DNA from: Oricola sp.
GTDB lineage: Bacteria > Pseudomonadota > Alphaproteobacteria > Rhizobiales > Rhizobiaceae
Assembly (NCBI RefSeq): GCF_022763245.1
Contig: NZ_JALEGV010000014.1
Location: forward strand, 354,324-418,323
Length of the DNA stretch: 64,000 nt
Direction of reading: 5' to 3'
The translations under genes were made by a program, and so were the position numbers. Shown here piece after piece: positions 35,790 through 48,239 of this stretch. Position 1 is the first letter of the stretch, and each line of letters begins with the position of its first letter. The notes under the pieces are model-generated. The model was not told the origin of the DNA. It saw nothing but the letters and a program-made list of their open reading frames with translations, and searched no databases.

Positions 35790-37034
35790 TCAGCTCCTGT
35801 AGTCGCCATTGATGGCGACATATTCCTTGGTGAGGTTGCAGGTCCACACCGTGAACCGGCCCTCGCCGAGGCCGATATCGGCGCGAATGACGATCTCGTC
35901 GTTCTTCATGTAGGCGCTGGTCGCAGCCTCCGAATAGGATTCTGCACGTTCGCCTTCGCTGGCGACGAGGATGTCACCGAACCAGATGGCGAGCCGGTCG
36001 CGGTCGGCGGGTTCGCCGGCCTTGCCGACCGCCATGACGACGCGGCCCCAATTGGCGTCCTCGCCGGTGACGGCCGTCTTGACCAGCGGCGAATTGGCGA
36101 TCGACATCGCGATGCGTTTCGCCGATGCGCCGGAGACGGCGCCGATCACTTCGACGCGGATCAGCTTGGTCGCGCCCTCGCCGTCGCGCGCGAGCATTAG
36201 CGCGAGATCGAGCAGGCAGGCCTCAAAGGCGGTTTCGAAGGCGGCCAGCCGCGGATCGTCGATCGTTTCGATCGTCGGCGCGCCGCGGGCGGAGGCCTTG
36301 CCTGTGGCAAAGGCGAGCAGAGTGTCGGAGGTCGAAGTGTCGCTATCGACCGTGATCGCGTTGAAGGTCGATGCCGTGTAGCGCGACAGCAGGGCCTGCA
36401 GCACGGGTGCTGCGATCGGCGCGTCGGTCGCGAGATAGGACAGCATGGTCGCCATGTCGGGCGCGATCATGCCGGCGCCCTTGGCGATCGCGTTGATGGT
36501 CACCTCGGCGTCGCCGAGCGTGACGGTGCGCGTGACGAGCTTGGGAAAGGTGTCCGTCGTCATGATCGCGTGGGCGGCCTCGGTCCAGCGATCGCCGGCG
36601 GCGCCGGCCACCATGTCGGAGAGGTGGCGCTCGAAATGCGAAGGGTCGAGCGGCTCGCCGATCACGCCGGTGGAGGAGAGGAAGACTTCGCCTTCCGAGC
36701 AGCCGGCCGCTTCGGCGGCGGCGCGGGCGGCGACCGCCGTGGTGTGGCGGCCCTTCTTGCCGGTAAACGCGTTGGCGTTGCCGGCATTGACGACGAGGAT
36801 GCGGGCTCGGCCCCCGGCCAGGTGTTCGCGACACAGGTCGACCGGCGCCGACGGGCATTTCGAGGTCGTGAGAACGCCGGCGACCGCGGTGCCCTCGTCG
36901 AAGACCATGGCCATCAGGTCGACCCGGCCCTTGTATTTGATGCCGGCCTTGGCCGTGGCGATGCGCACGCCGTCAATCGCCGGCATCTCGGGATAGGTTT
37001 TCGGTGCAAGCGGTGAAACGGCGACGCTGGACAT
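35790..37034 (-). CDS. argJ: Glutamate N-acetyltransferase/amino-acid acetyltransferase ArgJ
   Basis: 414 aa. The autoproteolysis motif [14 protein letters not shown] is intact; cleavage before Thr196 would generate the alpha and beta chains and the N-terminal Thr nucleophile. Other signatures are [15 protein letters not shown] and [13 protein letters not shown]. In the cyclic arginine pathway it transfers acetyl from N-acetylornithine to glutamate; some are bifunctional with acetyl-CoA, and this one cannot be distinguished by eye. GGAG lies 6 nt upstream of the ATG. Confidence 0.96.
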   Translation of the reverse strand: MSSVAVSPLAPKTYPEMPAIDGVRIATAKAGIKYKGRVDLMAMVFDEGTAVAGVLTTSKCPSAPVDLCREHLAGGRARILVVNAGNANAFTGKKGRHTTAVAARAAAEAAGCSEGEVFLSSTGVIGEPLDPSHFERHLSDMVAGAAGDRWTEAAHAIMTTDTFPKLVTRTVTLGDAEVTINAIAKGAGMIAPDMATMLSYLATDAPIAAPVLQALLSRYTASTFNAITVDSDTSTSDTLLAFATGKASARGAPTIETIDDPRLAAFETAFEACLLDLALMLARDGEGATKLIRVEVIGAVSGASAKRIAMSIANSPLVKTAVTGEDANWGRVVMAVGKAGEPADRDRLAIWFGDILVASEGERAESYSEAATSAYMKNDEIVIRADIGLGEGRFTVWTCNLTKEYVAINGDYRS

Positions 37035-37055
37035 GCTGACTCCGAGGATGGCCGC

Positions 37056-37946
37056 TTATTGCGCGGCCGTTGCGTTTTCGTAGGCCTGTTTGAGCGCCGG
37101 ATCCGTGATCTCGATTTCGGCCTCTTCACGCAGTTTGCCGAGCGTCTCGAAATAGCGCTCCTGCAGCAGGATCGACTGGATCTGGTTCTTCACTTCGGCG
37201 AAGGCGGGCGGCTGCACGGCGCGCTTGTCTTCCAGCTTGATCACGTGCCAGCCGAACTGCGTCTTCACCGGCTCCTTGGTGTAGGCGCCGACATCGAGCG
37301 CGAAGGCGGCTTCCTCGAATTCGGGAACCATGCGGCCGCGGGTGAAGTAGCCGAGGTCGCCGCCGCTGGAGCTGGACGGTCCGGTGGACTTCTCCTTGGC
37401 CAGCGTCTCGAAATCCGCGCCGCCGTCGAGTTCCGCGATCACGGCCTTCGCCTCGTCCTCGGTCTCCAGCAGGATGTGGCGGGCGTGCACCTCGTTTTCG
37501 GCAGGCGTCGCGGCGATCTCCTTGTCGTAGCGCGCGCGGATCTCGTCCTCGGTGATCTTGCCGAGGACTTCCTTGACGAAATAGGCGTTGTGAAGGGCGC
37601 GCTGACGCAGGAATTCCATTTCGCGCTTGAAGTCGTCGGTCTCGTCGAGACCGGCTTCCTCGGCCTTCTGGGCCAGCGCACGGATGTCGATCAGCGCCGT
37701 CAGCGCTGCGCCGTCGCGCTGTTCAGCCGGCATCTGTCCGAGCTGATCCTTGAGGTCGTTCAGCGTCAGGTCCAGATCCTGCCGGGTGATCGCCTGGCCG
37801 TTCACCGTGCCGAGAACCTCGTCGCCATCCTGAGCGAGAACGGTCTGCGGCAGGCCGGCAACGACCGCGCACGCCATGATCACGCCGGCAGCCAGGCCGC
37901 GCGCGGACATTGCGGAAAGACGACTGGACGAACGGAAAGACTGCAT
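37056..37946 (-). CDS. Periplasmic parvulin-type peptidyl-prolyl isomerase
   Basis: 296 aa. N-terminal signal peptide (LAAGVIMACAVVAGLPQTVL, cleavage near AQDG), a SurA-like helical N domain (NGQAITRQDLDLTLNDLKDQ) and a parvulin domain with VHARHILLETEDEA, GGDLGYFTRGRMVPEFE and TQFGWHVIKLEDKR. It assists folding of exported proteins. It is divergent from secA with about 245 bp between, a sensible pairing of export functions. The C-terminal DPALKQAYENATAAQ is typical of the alphaproteobacterial group. Confidence 0.93.
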   Translation of the reverse strand: MQSFRSSSRLSAMSARGLAAGVIMACAVVAGLPQTVLAQDGDEVLGTVNGQAITRQDLDLTLNDLKDQLGQMPAEQRDGAALTALIDIRALAQKAEEAGLDETDDFKREMEFLRQRALHNAYFVKEVLGKITEDEIRARYDKEIAATPAENEVHARHILLETEDEAKAVIAELDGGADFETLAKEKSTGPSSSSGGDLGYFTRGRMVPEFEEAAFALDVGAYTKEPVKTQFGWHVIKLEDKRAVQPPAFAEVKNQIQSILLQERYFETLGKLREEAEIEITDPALKQAYENATAAQ

Positions 37947-38192
37947 GGATCACTCGCTTGGTTGCGGGAAAGTTTTTGCCTCGATGTGACCGGAACGCTC
38001 TGCAAATCGCCGGTTTTCGCGGTCCGCCGTAGCGTTGACATCACTATTGGCCCCTCTTATCTGTCCTTGGCTATCGCGTCCACCTCCGAATGGCAGGAAC
38101 GCCGGGCGAAATAGTATCGCACGACCGACGCACAACGCATTGTTTCAGGCCGCTGTCCCAATGCGGCCAATCCTTGGGAAAGGACCATTTTC

Positions 38193-41066
<2,874 letters not shown>

Positions 41067-41081
41067 CCAGAGACCGCTCTT

Positions 41082-41104
41082 GGCGCGCCGGGCAGCGGCG
41101 CGCC
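41082..41104. terminator. GC-rich hairpin between convergent secA and sulfotransferase genes
   Basis: GGCGCGCC-GGGCAGC-GGCGCGCC, an 8-bp perfect stem lying between two 3' ends. It lacks T-runs on either strand, so it may block convergent transcription only partly. Confidence 0.4.
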
Positions 41105-41111
41105 CATGGGG

Positions 41112-41747
41112 TCAGAACGAATAGTCGAAACGTTCGAGATCGCGCGCGAACATGCGTGACGCGATCTCGCGGTCTTTCGCGGTGTAGTATTCGCGATAGG
41201 CGCGCCGGTCGATGCGCTTGCGATGCGGCAAGGTTTCCGGCTTCTCCACACCCAGCTTCTGACACAGCGTTGCGATCTCGTCGGAGAGCGATTCGAACCG
41301 GTAGACATCGTCCATCAGCAGGTTGCCGGACCGGTCGAAGATGAAATCGCACTGGTCCTTGCGCCGTCCGGACAGTCTCGTGCGGCGGGCCGCGAGGAAT
41401 TCGGAGAAGCTCATCCTGGCGGTTGCGTCGTGCCTGTGGTGACCGGTGTGGCTTCGGGTGAATTCATAGGCCGAGACCATCCGGTCGAACGGATTGCGCA
41501 CGAACGTGAACTTGTAGAGGTCGCTGAAGAGCTCGTCGCCCAGTTTTACCCGTGCAAATCCGGCGGTCGCGTGCTGGCGCAGATCGGCTTTGGTCGGATC
41601 CTCGCGCACCGGCAGGTGGGACAGGAAGCGGCGATACTGGCTCTTGTCCGGCCGGATCGAGTAGGGCGACAGCAGGACCCGAACGCTCGTTCCGGCGGTT
41701 TTCGGGACATGAATGAACAGGAATCGGTGGGTCAGTGACAGGATCAT
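41112..41747 (-). CDS. Sulfotransferase family protein
   Basis: 211 aa from ATG 41747. The 5'-phosphosulfate loop is RFLFIHVPKTAGTSVRVLL (residues about 8-26) and the 3'-phosphate motif is YKFTFVRNPFDRMVSAYEF, both features of carbohydrate-type (Sulfotransfer_2/HNK-1-like) PAPS-dependent enzymes. Likely cytoplasmic, modifying a glycan, lipid or small molecule. The neighbouring polysaccharide flippase and acyltransferase support a surface-glycan target; this is inference. An upstream in-frame extension is Lys/Arg-rich and improbable. Confidence 0.85.
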   Translation of the reverse strand: MILSLTHRFLFIHVPKTAGTSVRVLLSPYSIRPDKSQYRRFLSHLPVREDPTKADLRQHATAGFARVKLGDELFSDLYKFTFVRNPFDRMVSAYEFTRSHTGHHRHDATARMSFSEFLAARRTRLSGRRKDQCDFIFDRSGNLLMDDVYRFESLSDEIATLCQKLGVEKPETLPHRKRIDRRAYREYYTAKDREIASRMFARDLERFDYSF

Positions 41748-42002
41748 GCTTCGGCTTGTTCTTGTTGTTTTTTTTGCGCCGGCGGGTTTGCACCCGACAT
41801 CCCGGTCCCGGGGGCTCGCATCAGCGCGACGCATGGCAGCGACGGCGCGGCGGGGCCCGGAAACGGCAGTACGAACGCTTTCTTAAGCCCGTTGGGGTAA
41901 GCCGATCAACGGCTTTTCTGGGTATCGGAACCAAGCGATTTGCGCTTCTCGGCAGTCCAAACAGCAGAACATTACCTGTCGGCGCCGCTTTCACAGCGGA
42001 TC

Positions 42003-43352
42003 ATGCCGCTGGCGCGCGGGTTCGACCTGATCCTGAGCGGCGCTGACGACACGGCCAATGCGCAGCGCATGTCCCTGATCGCCTTTGCGATCCGCATTGC
42101 GAGCGCGGGCATCGCCTTCTTGTCGCAGGTCGTCATGGCCCGCTGGGTCGGCTCGTTCGACTACGGGATCTACGTCTTCGTCTGGACGGCTGTCATCATC
42201 CTTGGAAACCTCTCCTGCCTGGGCTTCCACACGGCGGTGATCCGCTTCCTGCCGAAATACCGAAGGGAAGGCGACCTGGAACGGCTGCGCGGCCTGCTTC
42301 TGACGAGCCGGGTGTTCGTGCTGGTTTCGGCTTCGACCGTCGCGGCGATCAGCATCGCCGCCGTCTGGCTCTTCTCTGAGAGGATGCAGTCCTATTACGT
42401 CCTGCCCTTCGTGCTGGCCTTCACCTGCCTTCCGATGATCGCGCTCGGCGACGTCCTCGACGGCACGGCGCGGGCCAATTCGTGGCCGGTGCGGGCGCTG
42501 ACGCCGACCTATATCCTTCGCCCCTTCCTGGTGCTCGCCTACATGGCCGTGGCGCATGGGGCGGGCATTCCGGCGACGGCGGTGACCGCTGTGATCGCGG
42601 CGGTGCTTGCGACGTTCACGACGACGATCCTGCAGCTCGTCTTCGTGACGCGCGATCTGGACGCGGCCTATCCGGGCGGTGCGCGGCGCAGCGAGTTCGG
42701 CCTGTGGATGACGGTCGCCCTGCCGATCTTCCTTGTGGAGGGGTTCTTCTTCCTTCTGACCAATGCCGACGTGCTGATGGTCGGCATGTTCCTGCCGCCT
42801 GAAAAGGTCGCCGTCTATTTCGCGACGGTGAAGACGCTGGCGCTGGTGCATTTCGTCTTTTTCGCGGTCAAGGCCGGCGTCGCGCAGCAATTCGCCTCGC
42901 GTTCCGCCCTGGAGGAACGGCCGCAATTGCGGGCATTCGCGCGCAAGACGGTGGCCTGGACCTTCTGGCCGTCGCTGGCGATGGGGCTGGCCGTTCTCCT
43001 GGTCGGGCGGCTTCTGCTCTCGCTGTTCGGCGGCGAGTTCACGCAAGGCTATCCGATCCTGATCCTGCTGGTGGCGGGCGTCATGGTGCGCGCGAGCATC
43101 GGACCCGCCGAAAGCCTCCTGAACATGACCGGCAACCAGAATGTCTGCGCGGCGATTTTCGCCGGCGTGCTGGCGGTCAATGTCACGCTGAACGTGTTGC
43201 TGATCCCGGCCTACGGCCTGATGGGGGCCGCGGCCAGCACGGTGAGCGCAACGGTGGTGGAAGCCGTGCTCCTCCTGACGATGGCCTATCGCCGAATCGG
43301 CGTCGTGATGTTCATATGGTCGCCGAAACCTGTGGAGGCGGGCGCGTCATGA
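42003..43352 (+). CDS. Polysaccharide flippase, Wzx/MATE-like (oligosaccharidyl-lipid translocase)
   Basis: 449 aa from ATG 42003 (an in-frame TTG at 41940 is possible). Twelve or more hydrophobic helices are present. The opening MARWVGSFDYGIYVFVWTAV resembles the WVGxxxYGxY pattern of Wzx flippases, and the C-terminal part VTLNVLLIPAYGLMGAAAST is the typical NxLLIPxYGxxGAAxA motif of this superfamily. It would move lipid-linked sugars across the inner membrane. The stop overlaps the next start as ATGA, so it forms a pair with the acyltransferase. Confidence 0.9.
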   Translation: MPLARGFDLILSGADDTANAQRMSLIAFAIRIASAGIAFLSQVVMARWVGSFDYGIYVFVWTAVIILGNLSCLGFHTAVIRFLPKYRREGDLERLRGLLLTSRVFVLVSASTVAAISIAAVWLFSERMQSYYVLPFVLAFTCLPMIALGDVLDGTARANSWPVRALTPTYILRPFLVLAYMAVAHGAGIPATAVTAVIAAVLATFTTTILQLVFVTRDLDAAYPGGARRSEFGLWMTVALPIFLVEGFFFLLTNADVLMVGMFLPPEKVAVYFATVKTLALVHFVFFAVKAGVAQQFASRSALEERPQLRAFARKTVAWTFWPSLAMGLAVLLVGRLLLSLFGGEFTQGYPILILLVAGVMVRASIGPAESLLNMTGNQNVCAAIFAGVLAVNVTLNVLLIPAYGLMGAAASTVSATVVEAVLLLTMAYRRIGVVMFIWSPKPVEAGAS

Positions 43353-44623
43353 TACCCCAGCCGATTATCAACCAGCCCGTGCCGGCGCTGGGCTCGTTCA
43401 TGCTGTCCGGCCTCACCGGCGTGCCGATGGCCGAATTGAGGCCGGAGCTCAGCCGGCTCTCCAAGGGCGACCGGCGGCTCGTCGTCCACCCGGCCGACAG
43501 CGGCTTCGACATCCTGGAGGACATCGACCGGGTCACCGATTACGCGCTGGAGCCCAACATCTTCTTCTCGCCGCGCTTCGCCGTGCCGGCGATGCCGCGG
43601 CTCGACAATCGCGACGTCAAGCTGATGATGGTGCAGGACGGCCCGGCCGAGGAGGCGGAGACGCGGTTCCTGATGCCGTTCTCGGTTGAGAAGTCCGGCT
43701 TCGCGCTCGGGCCGGACGTGATCCGCGCCTGGTCCACGCCGTTCGGGCCCTATGGCATTCCGATCGTCGAGCGGCGGGAATCGTCGCGGATCCTGGACGA
43801 CCTCCTGGCGACGCTGGGCGAGGCGGAGACCGGGCTGCCGAAGGTGCTGGTTCTGCCTGACATCATGATGGACAGCATCACGATCACGACGCTGCGCGGC
43901 GTGGCGATCGGGCGCGGGCTGCCGGTCGTGACGGCCGGTTCGGTGGAGCGGCCGTTCCTGAAGAGCGAAAAGGACAGCGTCGATTATCTGAAGGACAACA
44001 TCCGCCCGCACAGCCGCCGCAATTTTGGCCGGTTGCGCCGCCAGCTCGAAGCCAAGGGCGCGTTCGAATATTCGGTCGCGCGCAGCCCGGCGGAGGTCAG
44101 GCGCGCGACGGAAGAATTCCTGCTCCTGGAAAACGCGGGCTGGAAGGGGCGGCAGAAGACGTCGCTGGCCGCCGAGCGCTATCGGGCGGCGTTTGCGCGC
44201 GAGGCGATCAACAATCTGGCCGAACGCGACCTTTGCCGCATCCACGCCTTCAAGATCGACGGCGAGGTGATCGCCTCGCTGATCGTGTTCGTGCAGTCCG
44301 GCCACGCCTGGACCTGGAAGACGACCTATGACGAGGCCTATGCCGCGTTCTCACCGGGCACGCTTCTGATCATGCAGGTGACGGAATCGCATCTCGACGA
44401 TCCGAACATCCAGATCACCGACAGCTGCGCGGTGGAGGACCATCCGGTGATGGCGCGGTTGTGGTCGGAGCGGCGCCAGTTCGCGACCATGATCATCGGG
44501 CTGCGCCCGAACTTCGACCGGGAAGCGCGGCAGGTCGCCTCGCAGATCGAGCTCTATCGCAGCACGCGCAACGCGGCCAAGACCGTGCGCGACCGGCTGC
44601 GCCACCTCGTCAAGGACCGCTAA
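43349..44623 (+). CDS. GNAT/FemAB-like acyltransferase (BioF2-like domain) coupled to the flippase
   Basis: 424 aa from ATG 43349, overlapping the flippase stop by 4 nt. The C-terminal half contains the GNAT_acetyltr_6/BioF2-like pattern: SRRNFGRLRRQLEAKG, EEFLLLENAGWKGRQKTSL, CRIHAFKIDGEVIASLIVF, TWKTTYDEAYAAFSPGTLL and QITDSCA. Family members modify exopolysaccharide or cellulose-type polymers (CelD/BcsL relatives). The N-terminal 200 residues are less conserved. Translational coupling to a flippase makes acyl decoration of an exported glycan likely; the polymer itself is not identifiable here. Confidence 0.82.
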   Translation: MIPQPIINQPVPALGSFMLSGLTGVPMAELRPELSRLSKGDRRLVVHPADSGFDILEDIDRVTDYALEPNIFFSPRFAVPAMPRLDNRDVKLMMVQDGPAEEAETRFLMPFSVEKSGFALGPDVIRAWSTPFGPYGIPIVERRESSRILDDLLATLGEAETGLPKVLVLPDIMMDSITITTLRGVAIGRGLPVVTAGSVERPFLKSEKDSVDYLKDNIRPHSRRNFGRLRRQLEAKGAFEYSVARSPAEVRRATEEFLLLENAGWKGRQKTSLAAERYRAAFAREAINNLAERDLCRIHAFKIDGEVIASLIVFVQSGHAWTWKTTYDEAYAAFSPGTLLIMQVTESHLDDPNIQITDSCAVEDHPVMARLWSERRQFATMIIGLRPNFDREARQVASQIELYRSTRNAAKTVRDRLRHLVKDR

Positions 44624-46254
44624 CCGCCCTCGGCGGCCCGGGCTTCCTCGGCCGCCCGGTCGCGGAAGATGCGGCGGATCACCTTGCCGGTGGTCGTCAG
44701 CGGCATCTCGTCCACGAACTCGATCTCGCGCGGATATTCGTGCGCCGACAGGCGCTGTTTGACGAAGGCCTTGATGGCCGCGCGCAATTCGTCTGACGGC
44801 GCGACGCCGGCATTCAGCACCACATAGGCCTTGACCAGCTGACCGCGGATCGCGTCCGGCTTGCCGATCACGGCGGCGAGCGCCACGTCGGGATGGCTGA
44901 CGAGGCAATCCTCGATCTCGCCGGGGCCGATGCGGTAGCCGGCCGAGGAGATCACGTCGTCGTCGCGGCCGACAAAGAAGAAATAGCCGTCCGGATCGCG
45001 GACGCCCTGGTCGCCGGTGAGCATCCAGTCGCCGATGAACTTGCGGCGGGTGGCGTCGGGGTCGCGCCAGTATTCCAGGAACATGACCGGGTCCGGGCGG
45101 TGGACCGCCACCTGGCCCTGTTGTCCGGGCGGCAATTCGGCGCCGGTCTCGTCAATGATGGCGACCCGATGCCCGGCGACCGGCTTGCCCATGGAGCCGG
45201 GGCGCACGACATCGAGAGCGCCGCAGGCCGACAGGACGAGGTTGCATTCGGTCTGGCCGTAGAATTCGTTGACCGTGACGCCGAGATTGTCGCGGCACCA
45301 GGCGAGCGTTTCGCGGCCGAGCGCCTCGCCGCCGGAGCCGAGCGTGCGCAGATCGATACGGTAGTCGCGGGCCGCGGGACCGAGCGTCGCCAGCATGCGC
45401 AGGGCGGTCGGCGGCAGGAAGGCGTTGCGGATGCCGGCTTTTTCCATGACGGAGAGCGCCCAGCCGGCCTCGAATCGGGCGCCGCGCGCGGCGACGACCG
45501 GCACGCCGAAATAGAGGCCGGGCAGCAGCACGTTCAAAAGGCCGCCGGCCCAGGCCCAGTCGGCCGGCGTCCACAGGAGGTCGCCCTCGCGCGGCAGGAA
45601 TTCGTGATGGGTTTCGACGCCGGGCAGATGGCCGAGCAGGACGCGATGGGCGTGCAGCGCGCCCTTGGGCTGGCCGGTCGTGCCGGACGTGAAGATCATC
45701 AGCGCCGGATCGTCCGGGCCGGTGTCGGCGGGCCGGAAACCGGGCGAGCCGGCCTCGACCAGCCGATGGAAATCGAGGGCTCCCGGCGCATCGTCGATGC
45801 AGATCAGCTTCTTCAGGTCGGGCAGGTCGGCGCCGGCATCGGCCAGCTTGGCGATGCCGCTTGCATCGAGGATCAGCGCGGCGGCGCCGGACAGGCCGAG
45901 GCGATAGCGGATCGCGTCGGGGCCGAACTGCATGGCCATGGGCACGGCGATCGCGCCGAGCTTGTAGATCGCCAGATGCGCGATCACGGTCTCGAAACAT
46001 TGCGGCAGCAGGATCGCCACGCGGTCGCCCCGGCCGATGCCGAGATCGGACAGCGCGCAGGCGAAACGGGTCGACTTCTCCGACAATTCGCCGAAACTCA
46101 ACGTGACCGGCGTATCGGCCGACCAGTCGATGATGGCCGGTTTCGTCGCAGGGTGCCCGTCGGCGCAGGCGACGCCGATGTTGAAGCGTTCAGGGATGTC
46201 CCAGCGGAAGGCTTCGGCAAGCTCCTCGTAGGAGGCGGGATCGGCAGGCAGCAT
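44620..46254 (-). CDS. AMP-forming acyl-CoA synthetase
   Basis: 544 aa. ANL-superfamily motifs: P-loop MIFTSGTTGQPKGALH (about residue 190), NEFYGQTECNLV (A5), GDQGVRDPDGYFFFVGRDDD (A7-A8) and the catalytic Lys in TTTGKVIRRIF near the C terminus. Overall it resembles medium-chain or acetoacetate/acetyl-type synthetases of about 540 aa. It forms acyl-CoA from an acid, ATP and CoA. Its 3' end overlaps the end of the acyltransferase gene by 4 nt on the opposite strand, so they are convergent. The substrate acid is not deducible. Confidence 0.93.
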   Translation of the reverse strand: MLPADPASYEELAEAFRWDIPERFNIGVACADGHPATKPAIIDWSADTPVTLSFGELSEKSTRFACALSDLGIGRGDRVAILLPQCFETVIAHLAIYKLGAIAVPMAMQFGPDAIRYRLGLSGAAALILDASGIAKLADAGADLPDLKKLICIDDAPGALDFHRLVEAGSPGFRPADTGPDDPALMIFTSGTTGQPKGALHAHRVLLGHLPGVETHHEFLPREGDLLWTPADWAWAGGLLNVLLPGLYFGVPVVAARGARFEAGWALSVMEKAGIRNAFLPPTALRMLATLGPAARDYRIDLRTLGSGGEALGRETLAWCRDNLGVTVNEFYGQTECNLVLSACGALDVVRPGSMGKPVAGHRVAIIDETGAELPPGQQGQVAVHRPDPVMFLEYWRDPDATRRKFIGDWMLTGDQGVRDPDGYFFFVGRDDDVISSAGYRIGPGEIEDCLVSHPDVALAAVIGKPDAIRGQLVKAYVVLNAGVAPSDELRAAIKAFVKQRLSAHEYPREIEFVDEMPLTTTGKVIRRIFRDRAAEEARAAEGG

Positions 46255-46368
46255 GCGCAGAGTTCATGCATTGTTGCGCAATCCAGTCAAGCAGGATCGC
46301 CGCCAGCGCGCGCGTCACCGGACCGCGGCGCGGCCGGTGTCGCAAGGGCAGTCGAGGGCCCGCGCGGT

Positions 46369-47082
46369 TCAGGGAATGCCGAAGGCCGCCCCGCCATGCC
46401 GGGCGAGCGCGTGGCATTCCTTGAGCACATGGTCGACCGGGCGCAGCCGGCGGCGCCGCAGGCCGGGCGGGCGGCCGGGGCGCAGCGGCGAGAAACGGTG
46501 CCGCCGGGCGTCAGGCGTCGCCGGCGTTTCCTGGCGGGCGGCCAGATGGCGGTCGCGCCGGGCACGCCAGCGGGCGAGACGAAGCGCCTCGCCGGGCAGG
46601 TCGTCGAGCACGGATCTCAGCATGTTCAGGCGGCGGCAGAGGGCCGTGGCGTCGATGGCATCGCCCGGGCCGGCGATCCAGCCGTCGGGAATGGGCCGCG
46701 GGTCGGAAACGCCGAGCACCGTGACGCGCGGAAAGCCGATCGGCCGCCGGTAGAAGGGCCGCGCGCCGAAGGCCGGCAGAGGATCGACGACAGACAGGCG
46801 CGGCGTGGCGTCGAATGTCGGCGAACGACCGGCCTTCGAACCCGGGGCGGCCGCGGCGGCGCGGGCCTTTGCCAGTTCGACGACAATCTCGCGGGCGGCG
46901 ATGACGAGGAGGCGACGCATGGCGGCCTCCGTCGGGCGCAGCATGTTCAGGAGGTGCCTGTGGCGATAGCGCGGCAGGGTGGCGACAGCCTCGCCGACGG
47001 CGATGCCGGCCAGGGCGAACATGGTGGCGAGAATGCGCGCCAGCGCTTCGCGGTTGTGTTCGATCGCCTTTCCCCAGTCCAT
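46369..47082 (-). CDS. Conserved hypothetical protein, paralogue of the gene at 15190-16029
   Basis: 237 aa. The start MDWGKAIEHNREALARILAT and LRPTEAAMRRLLVIAAREIV parallel the N terminus of the 15-kb copy; the end ALRLARWRARRDR ... RPGRPPGLRRR ... VLKECHALA parallels its C terminus. The central linker differs in length and content. Two copies in one window indicate a lineage-specific family. The N-terminal helices are amphipathic; the Arg-rich end may bind nucleic acid or phospholipid. Function unknown. Confidence 0.75.
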   Translation of the reverse strand: MDWGKAIEHNREALARILATMFALAGIAVGEAVATLPRYRHRHLLNMLRPTEAAMRRLLVIAAREIVVELAKARAAAAAPGSKAGRSPTFDATPRLSVVDPLPAFGARPFYRRPIGFPRVTVLGVSDPRPIPDGWIAGPGDAIDATALCRRLNMLRSVLDDLPGEALRLARWRARRDRHLAARQETPATPDARRHRFSPLRPGRPPGLRRRRLRPVDHVLKECHALARHGGAAFGIP

Positions 47083-47232
47083 GCCGGTCCTCTCGCCTGT
47101 GAGACGCCGACAGTCTGGGCCGGCGGCGCGGGCGGTGGATCAATGCGAACGAGTGTGAGGGCTAAGCCATTGAGATCCAACCGGATGCCGGTTTGCGAGC
47201 CGGCGCTCTGTCCACCATGACGGGCAGGCCCG

Positions 47233-48228
47233 TCAGGCGCCTTTGAAATCCTGCAGGACCTTGATGTAGTTGGCCCGTTCATAGGCCTCCGGGTTGTCGA
47301 CATTGCCGTGGCTCATGCGGCCGCGGATGTCGTCCGGGGAGGCGAGGCCGCGCGAGGCCAGCCAGTCGGCGAGGCCGTCGACGAGGGTCTGCATATGGCC
47401 GACCCCGTGGCGCAGAAGCGCCGAGGTGGTCATGACCACGTCGGCGCCTGCGAGCAGGTATTTGACGATGTCGGCGGGGCTTTCCACGCCGGTGGTCGCC
47501 GCCAGCGAGGCGGGCGTGCGGCCGGCGAGCACGCCGATCCACAGAAGCGGCAGGCGCATCTCGTAGGCGCTCGACAGTTCGAGGCCGGGCTCGACCGTCA
47601 GCGTCGCGGGATCGATGTCGGGCTCGTAGAAGCGGTTGAACAGCACCAGCCCCTTCGCGCCGGCGTCCGCCAGCTGGCCGGCCATGTGGCCGGGCGAGGA
47701 GAAATAGGGGCCGATCTTGACGGCGACCGGGATCTGCACCGCCGCGCTGACCGTGCGCACCACGTCGACATAGCGGGCCTCGACGTCGGGGCCGCTCTGG
47801 GTCGGGTCGGACGGCACGAAGAAGATGTTCAGTTCGATCGCCGCCGCGCCGGCCGCCTCGATGTCGCGGGCATAATCCAGCCAGCCGCTGTCGGTGACGC
47901 CGTTGAGGCTGGCGATGACCGGGATGTCGAGCGCGCGCGAGGCCTTTTCGACCAGTTCCAGATGGTGGGCGGTGTCGAAGGCGTAGCTGGTCTGGGCAGG
48001 GAAATAGCTGAGCGCCTCGCCGAAACTCTCCGAGCCGTGGTCGATCAGCGCGTCGAGCAGTTCCTGCTCGCGCTCGATCTGCTCCTCGAACACCGAAGGC
48101 AGCACCACCGCGCCGGCGCCGCAGGCCTCCAGGCGCAGGAGGTTGTCGAGATGGCGGTTGAGCGGGCTGGCGCTTGCGACGACCGGGCTCTTCAGCCTGA
48201 GGCCGAGATAGCTGGTGGTGAGATCCAT
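47233..48228 (-). CDS. Dihydroorotate dehydrogenase-like flavoprotein in the nifJ operon
   Basis: 331 aa from ATG 48228. FMN-barrel motifs of the DHODH/PreA family: MDLTTSYLGLRLKSPVVASA, GAGAVVLPSVFEEQIE, PVIASLNGVTDSGW, AAAIELNIFF, PVAVKIGPYF and GADVVMTTSALLRHG. The bases needed for orotate chemistry (Cys or Ser active loop) are not obvious, so it is probably not a pyrimidine enzyme. DHODH-like genes next to nifJ occur in several bacteria; the electron partner or substrate is unclear. It starts 12 nt after the nifJ stop. Confidence 0.88.
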   Translation of the reverse strand: MDLTTSYLGLRLKSPVVASASPLNRHLDNLLRLEACGAGAVVLPSVFEEQIEREQELLDALIDHGSESFGEALSYFPAQTSYAFDTAHHLELVEKASRALDIPVIASLNGVTDSGWLDYARDIEAAGAAAIELNIFFVPSDPTQSGPDVEARYVDVVRTVSAAVQIPVAVKIGPYFSSPGHMAGQLADAGAKGLVLFNRFYEPDIDPATLTVEPGLELSSAYEMRLPLLWIGVLAGRTPASLAATTGVESPADIVKYLLAGADVVMTTSALLRHGVGHMQTLVDGLADWLASRGLASPDDIRGRMSHGNVDNPEAYERANYIKVLQDFKGA

Positions 48229-48239
48229 GGCAGCCTCCC

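Noticed and set aside
44893..47220. 775-codon plus-strand open frame across the acyl-CoA synthetase and the hypothetical gene
   Set aside because: It spans two supported minus-strand genes and shows no motif.
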